From Nitrospira sp. (GTDB taxonomy: Bacteria > Nitrospirota > Nitrospiria > Nitrospirales > Nitrospiraceae), in NCBI GenBank assembly GCA_020697375.1, contig JAJFBJ010000031.1, positions 1-33,280 on the forward strand: a stretch of DNA of 33,280 nucleotides, in the 5' to 3' direction. The notes below the pieces were generated by a model, which was not told where the DNA came from, did not search any database, and worked only from the letters and a program-made list of their open reading frames with translations. Position 1 is the stretch's first letter, and every line of letters starts with the position of its first letter. Shown here one piece after another: positions 30,997-33,280 of the stretch. Made by a program: the position numbers and the translations under genes.

Positions 30997-32172
30997 ATGA
31001 GAGGACCGATACACACAACACTGATCTCAACGGCCTTAGGCATCTCGTTGCTGGCCATACCGTCGCTTTATGCAGGCCATCGCGATGACCTGGCAAACAA
31101 GCCGCTCACGAATTCCGAGCGCGCGCAACTGCCGTCGAACAATCTCAGCGGCGGATTCTACGAGGACGGTCATAAGGCCGACGATTGGTTCTATGACTAT
31201 TACGAGAGTTCCGGCGCCACCCGCATGAACGATCGCATCAGCTCCCGCAGTGCGAGCCCCCCTTTGGCGGATGCGGCTATACCGTCCGATGAGTCCCGCT
31301 TTGCGAGCCGGACATCCGACCGGGGAATATCCTTTCAACAGTATTATGACGAGCCCTGGTTTTATGACGAGCGTGATCCTGCTTACTTCATGCCGGCGAC
31401 CAGAGCCCGCGAAGACGCCTTCAGCTCGGCCGGCCGGGACGGCGAACTGATTGAGGGAAGCATCGACGCGGTCAAGCAAGTCCGCAATCGGAACAGCGGC
31501 GGGCAGAATACCGTGGTTCTGATGAGGAAGGCGGATGGTAGCCCCGTTATCAGTGACCTGGGCCCCACCCAGGACACGCTTGATCTTGCGCTGACGGAAG
31601 GTGTTACCGCCAGTATCAAGGGACAGCGCGAGGACGTCGGCCCCTTTTCCGTTTTAATGGCGAATAACATCAGAGCCGGGGTGAAGCGAGTAACCCTCGA
31701 TCGCGGCTACGGGACGCAGGCAGTCGATAACCGCCAGGTCGAGGGGTCCATCGAGCATTTCCGTGCCATCCCGGTACGTCAAACCGGCCAAACTCATCAG
31801 ACAGCAGCGGTACGGACAGCTGACGGCCGCATGGCGCTTGTGGATTTCGGGCCGAATACGGCCGACAATATTCTGGCCAATGCGGCGCCCGGAGATCGCA
31901 TTGTGGCAACCGGCCCGGTGGTTCAGATCGGCAATTATCCCGTGATGTTCGCGAACCGCTTGTCGATGAACGGCGGGATTCCGGTCCGCGTCGCGCGCCC
32001 CGATGGGGAGTATGTTCCCCCGGCCGGCCGCCATATCACGACCGCACAGCAGGAATTCGTTAATCCAAGTTGCGTCGGCGGGGGGTGCGAGGGGAACACC
32101 ATCAATCCTTCCCTTGCCAGGGATGCGCACAGTAACGCAATGGACGGGACGGTGCGGTCTGAACGTCGGTAG
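30997..32172 (+). CDS. Exported protein with two internal repeats, unknown function
   Basis: A 391-residue protein. The start at ATG 30997, eight bases after AAGGAG, gives a clean signal peptide (TLISTALGISLLAIPSLYAG, cleavage near residue 26); a longer start at 30967 would add ten charged residues. The segment about 50-132 is rich in Asp, Tyr, Phe and Trp, with WFYDYYESS (64-72) and EPWFYDERD (119-127) as an imperfect pair. Two related domains follow: 152-228 (EGSI, then TVVLMRKADGSPVISDLGP, then GPFSVLMANNIRAG) and 248-327 (EGSI, then TAAVRTADGRMALVDFGP, then GNYPVMFANRLSMNG), each about 78 residues and probably a small beta fold. The C-terminus has NPSCVGGGCEG. I recognise no named family. 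A hairpin follows the stop. Confidence 0.72.
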   Translation: MRGPIHTTLISTALGISLLAIPSLYAGHRDDLANKPLTNSERAQLPSNNLSGGFYEDGHKADDWFYDYYESSGATRMNDRISSRSASPPLADAAIPSDESRFASRTSDRGISFQQYYDEPWFYDERDPAYFMPATRAREDAFSSAGRDGELIEGSIDAVKQVRNRNSGGQNTVVLMRKADGSPVISDLGPTQDTLDLALTEGVTASIKGQREDVGPFSVLMANNIRAGVKRVTLDRGYGTQAVDNRQVEGSIEHFRAIPVRQTGQTHQTAAVRTADGRMALVDFGPNTADNILANAAPGDRIVATGPVVQIGNYPVMFANRLSMNGGIPVRVARPDGEYVPPAGRHITTAQQEFVNPSCVGGGCEGNTINPSLARDAHSNAMDGTVRSERR

Positions 32173-32197
32173 CGGTAGGAACAGACTCCACCCGGCG

Positions 32198-32235
32198 ATG
32201 GTTTGGGGGCGGCCAAAAGCCGCGTCCCAAACCAT
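32198..32235 (+). terminator. Long hairpin after the exported-protein gene
   Basis: ATGGTTTGGG-GG-CGGC (32198-32213) pairs with GCCG-CGT-CCCAAACCAT (32219-32235) around a CAAAA loop, with 10 and 4 base pairs and a small internal bulge. It starts 26 bp after the stop at 32172, and the next gene begins at 32292. There is no T run, so it may be a factor-dependent terminator. Confidence 0.55.
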
Positions 32236-32291
32236 TGAACGGGACTATCGATAACCTCCAATACATCCACGTAATTGCCTGAGGTACGTCC

Positions 32292-32540
32292 ATGATCGGA
32301 TGGATATTTTTTGGATTGTTCGTCGGGATCGTTGCAAAATTGCTCATGCCGGGAAGGGATCCCGGAGGCTTCATCATCACCAGTCTGCTCGGGATAGGCG
32401 GAGCACTCACGGCGGGATATATCGGGCGTTTCCTGGGATGGTATGGGGAAAACGATCCGGTGGGTTTTTTCATGGCCGTCGGTGGAGCGGTGCTGCTCTT
32501 GCTTGCCTATCGTATGATCGCCAATCCGAAAACGGCCTGA
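32292..32540 (+). CDS. GlsB/YeaQ/YmgE family stress-response membrane protein
   Basis: An 82-residue protein with about three membrane helices: IGWIFFGLFVGIVAKLLMPG, then GFIITSLLGIGGALTAGYIG, then FFMAVGGAVLLLLAYRM. The pattern G-x-x-A-K-L-x-M-P-G and the glycine zipper GIGGALTAGYIGRFLG are diagnostic of the transglycosylase-associated (GlsB/YeaQ/YmgE) family, small inner-membrane proteins strongly induced in general stress and often found beside CBS, hemerythrin and CsbD-like genes. The molecular function is unknown. The start ATG 32292 is preceded by TGAGG. It follows the exported protein gene by 119 bp with a hairpin between, so it may have its own promoter; no -24/-12 element is visible before it. 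Confidence 0.9.
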   Translation: MIGWIFFGLFVGIVAKLLMPGRDPGGFIITSLLGIGGALTAGYIGRFLGWYGENDPVGFFMAVGGAVLLLLAYRMIANPKTA

Positions 32541-32569
32541 GGGCGGAGCTTCGTTTTTTGGTCCGGTCC

Positions 32570-32602
32570 AGACAACTTGTCCCAACCCTAGACAATCGGT
32601 CC
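32570..32602 (+). promoter_or_regulatory. Putative enhancer (UAS) site D: tandem palindromes
   Basis: AGACA-act-TGTCC (32570-32582), seven bases, then AGACA-atc-GGTCC (32590-32602). It has the layout of the other four sites, with one base more between the palindromes, and is about 150 bp upstream of the start expected from 32709-32722. Confidence 0.55.
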
Positions 32603-32708
32603 TTCTATCCCCGCCTGGTATTGCGCTACGGTGGTGGGGCAGACCCCATATTGGCGGAATCAGCTTCTCCCTGGTCCGGTTGTGCGCTCGCGCAACAAGA
32701 CAAGTCAT

Positions 32709-32722
32709 GGCCTTATATTTGC
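32709..32722 (+). promoter_or_regulatory. Putative sigma-54 promoter (-24/-12) for the radical SAM gene
   Basis: TGG-ccttatatt-TGCA: GG and GC are 10 bases apart, with TGGCC at -24 and TTTGCA at -12. A start near 32734 leaves a leader of about 35 bases with AAGGGG just before ATG 32769. Confidence 0.6.
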
Positions 32723-32768
32723 ACCAGGGTTTCTCCGAAGGATACGAATCGATTTGGAAGGGGTATGC

Positions 32769-33158
32769 ATGTTTGCCAAGCCGGCGCTCCCGACGTTCAT
32801 TCAGATCGAACCGGTAGGCCAATGCAATTTGTCCTGTGTCATGTGTCCGGTGCATCTACGCGACGACGGTCCCTCCGGCCCAATTCCCCTGTTCATGCCG
32901 TTCGAACAGTTCATGTCGCTGCTTGATGGATTTCCCGGCTTGAAAGAACTGCGTTTGCAGGGACTCGCCGAGCCGATGATGCATCCGCGTTTCTTCGACA
33001 TGGTCTCCCATGCGGACCAAAGAGGGATCGCGGTAAGCAGCAATGGCAACATGACGCTCCGCGAGAAAGAATTTGTAGAATCATCCCTCTCTCCCGCCTC
33101 AGGAGCCGGCTGGATCCGGCAGGCCACCGGAGCTCTGCGCCTCATGCGCCGTTTATAG
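32769..33158 (+). pseudogene. Radical SAM protein, N-terminal third only (truncated)
   Basis: About 129 residues that start like a radical SAM/SPASM protein: FIQIEPVGQCNLSCVMCPVHLRDD, with the 4Fe-4S motif CNLSCVMC (Cys-x3-Cys-x2-Cys), then LKELRLQGLAEPMMHPRFFDMV (the GxGEP-like SAM motif here is GLAEP) and VSSNGNM. After EKEFVES the protein turns into an unrelated tail and stops at 33158. In another frame a few more family-like residues appear (LSRLRSRLDPAGHRS) before a stop at 33184. Normal members are about three times longer, so the rest of the barrel and any SPASM domain are missing. It is probably a relic or the product of a deletion, though it still has a sigma-54 promoter and an enhancer site. 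Start by AAGGGG five bases upstream. Confidence 0.7.
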
Positions 33159-33227
33159 AGGAGTATTTTAATAGCGCCGTTTGAAATGTTCACTTCACTG
33201 TCCCTTTGTCATCCATCAGGAGGTCCT

Positions 33228-33280
33228 ATGGCACATCTACGTGGCGGAATCAGAACAGACTCAATGTCAGGACATGAACG
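33228..33280 (+). CDS. Start of an unidentified gene (runs off the window)
   Basis: ATG 33228 is preceded by AGGAGG (33218-33223), a near-perfect ribosome site. The first 17 residues are MAHLRGGIRTDSMSGHE, hydrophilic with no signal peptide. Too little is available to name it. The bases 33185-33217 show nothing else. Confidence 0.5.
   Translation, partial: MAHLRGGIRTDSMSGHE

Noticed and set aside
1..33280. tRNA, rRNA, CRISPR, IS element or prophage
   Set aside because: I looked for tRNA-like cloverleaf segments, evenly spaced repeats, transposase motifs and phage genes and saw none.

Overview
The window looks like a chromosomal stretch from a GC-rich bacterium, most likely a Nitrospira-type member of the Nitrospirota. 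I base this on the gene mix (trehalose/alpha-glucan enzymes with a DUF5752 gene, a baeRF3-like protein, short exported Gly-rich proteins) and on a long dispersed palindrome after glgB that resembles repeats I recall from Nitrospira. The taxon is inference, not proof. I see no tRNA, rRNA, CRISPR, transposase or phage gene.

Layout. (1) 1-2856, plus strand: the end of a surface-polysaccharide type cluster (two GT2 glycosyltransferases, a SAM methyltransferase, a PIG-L deacetylase) with overlapping or nearly abutting ends. (2) 3006-9719 and on to 10100: a run of small stress genes: Cys-rich copper-binding four-helix protein, CBS pair protein, proline-rich lipoprotein, small membrane protein, broken erythromycin-esterase-like gene, TVP38/DedA membrane protein (minus), Gly/Ser-rich exported protein, a heavily decayed metallo-beta-lactamase-fold gene, an SDR oxidoreductase, a double hemerythrin protein and another small exported protein. 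(3) 10240-11994: a baeRF3-like protein and an HPF/RaiA-cold-shock fusion, both translation linked. (4) 12170-18079, plus: glgX, treY and a polyphosphate-glucokinase-like ROK kinase. (5) 18140-18484, minus: a cupin. (6) 18909-30599, minus: a long run DUF5752, treS, treT, a divergent glucosylglycerate-synthase-like GT, an MscS-like membrane protein, glgE, maltokinase and glgB. (7) 30997-33280, plus: an exported two-repeat protein, GlsB/YeaQ, a truncated radical SAM gene and the start of another gene.

The metabolic genes form a nearly complete alpha-glucan/trehalose cycle. TreT makes trehalose from NDP-glucose and glucose; TreS converts trehalose to maltose; maltokinase makes maltose-1-phosphate; GlgE polymerises it; GlgB branches the glucan. 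GlgX debranches it, TreY starts its conversion to trehalose (no treZ is visible here), and the ROK kinase would recapture free glucose.

The most striking signal is regulatory. Five intergenic regions carry the same two-part architecture: a tandem pair of 13-bp palindromes (RGACA-N3-TGTCY, spaced 6-7 bp), followed about 130-170 bp later by a sigma-54 type -24/-12 element (GG-N10-GC), which is followed by a gene start. The genes are the Cys-rich copper protein, the Gly/Ser-rich exported protein, the cupin (minus strand), the exported two-repeat protein and the radical SAM gene. This looks like one sigma-54 stress regulon controlled by one unidentified enhancer-binding protein.

A second theme is damage. 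Single-base slips in G/A runs disrupt three genes, and the erythromycin-esterase-like, MBL-fold, radical SAM and perhaps ROK kinase genes also appear to lack internal or terminal segments. Whether this is real decay or sequence/assembly error cannot be decided from this window.
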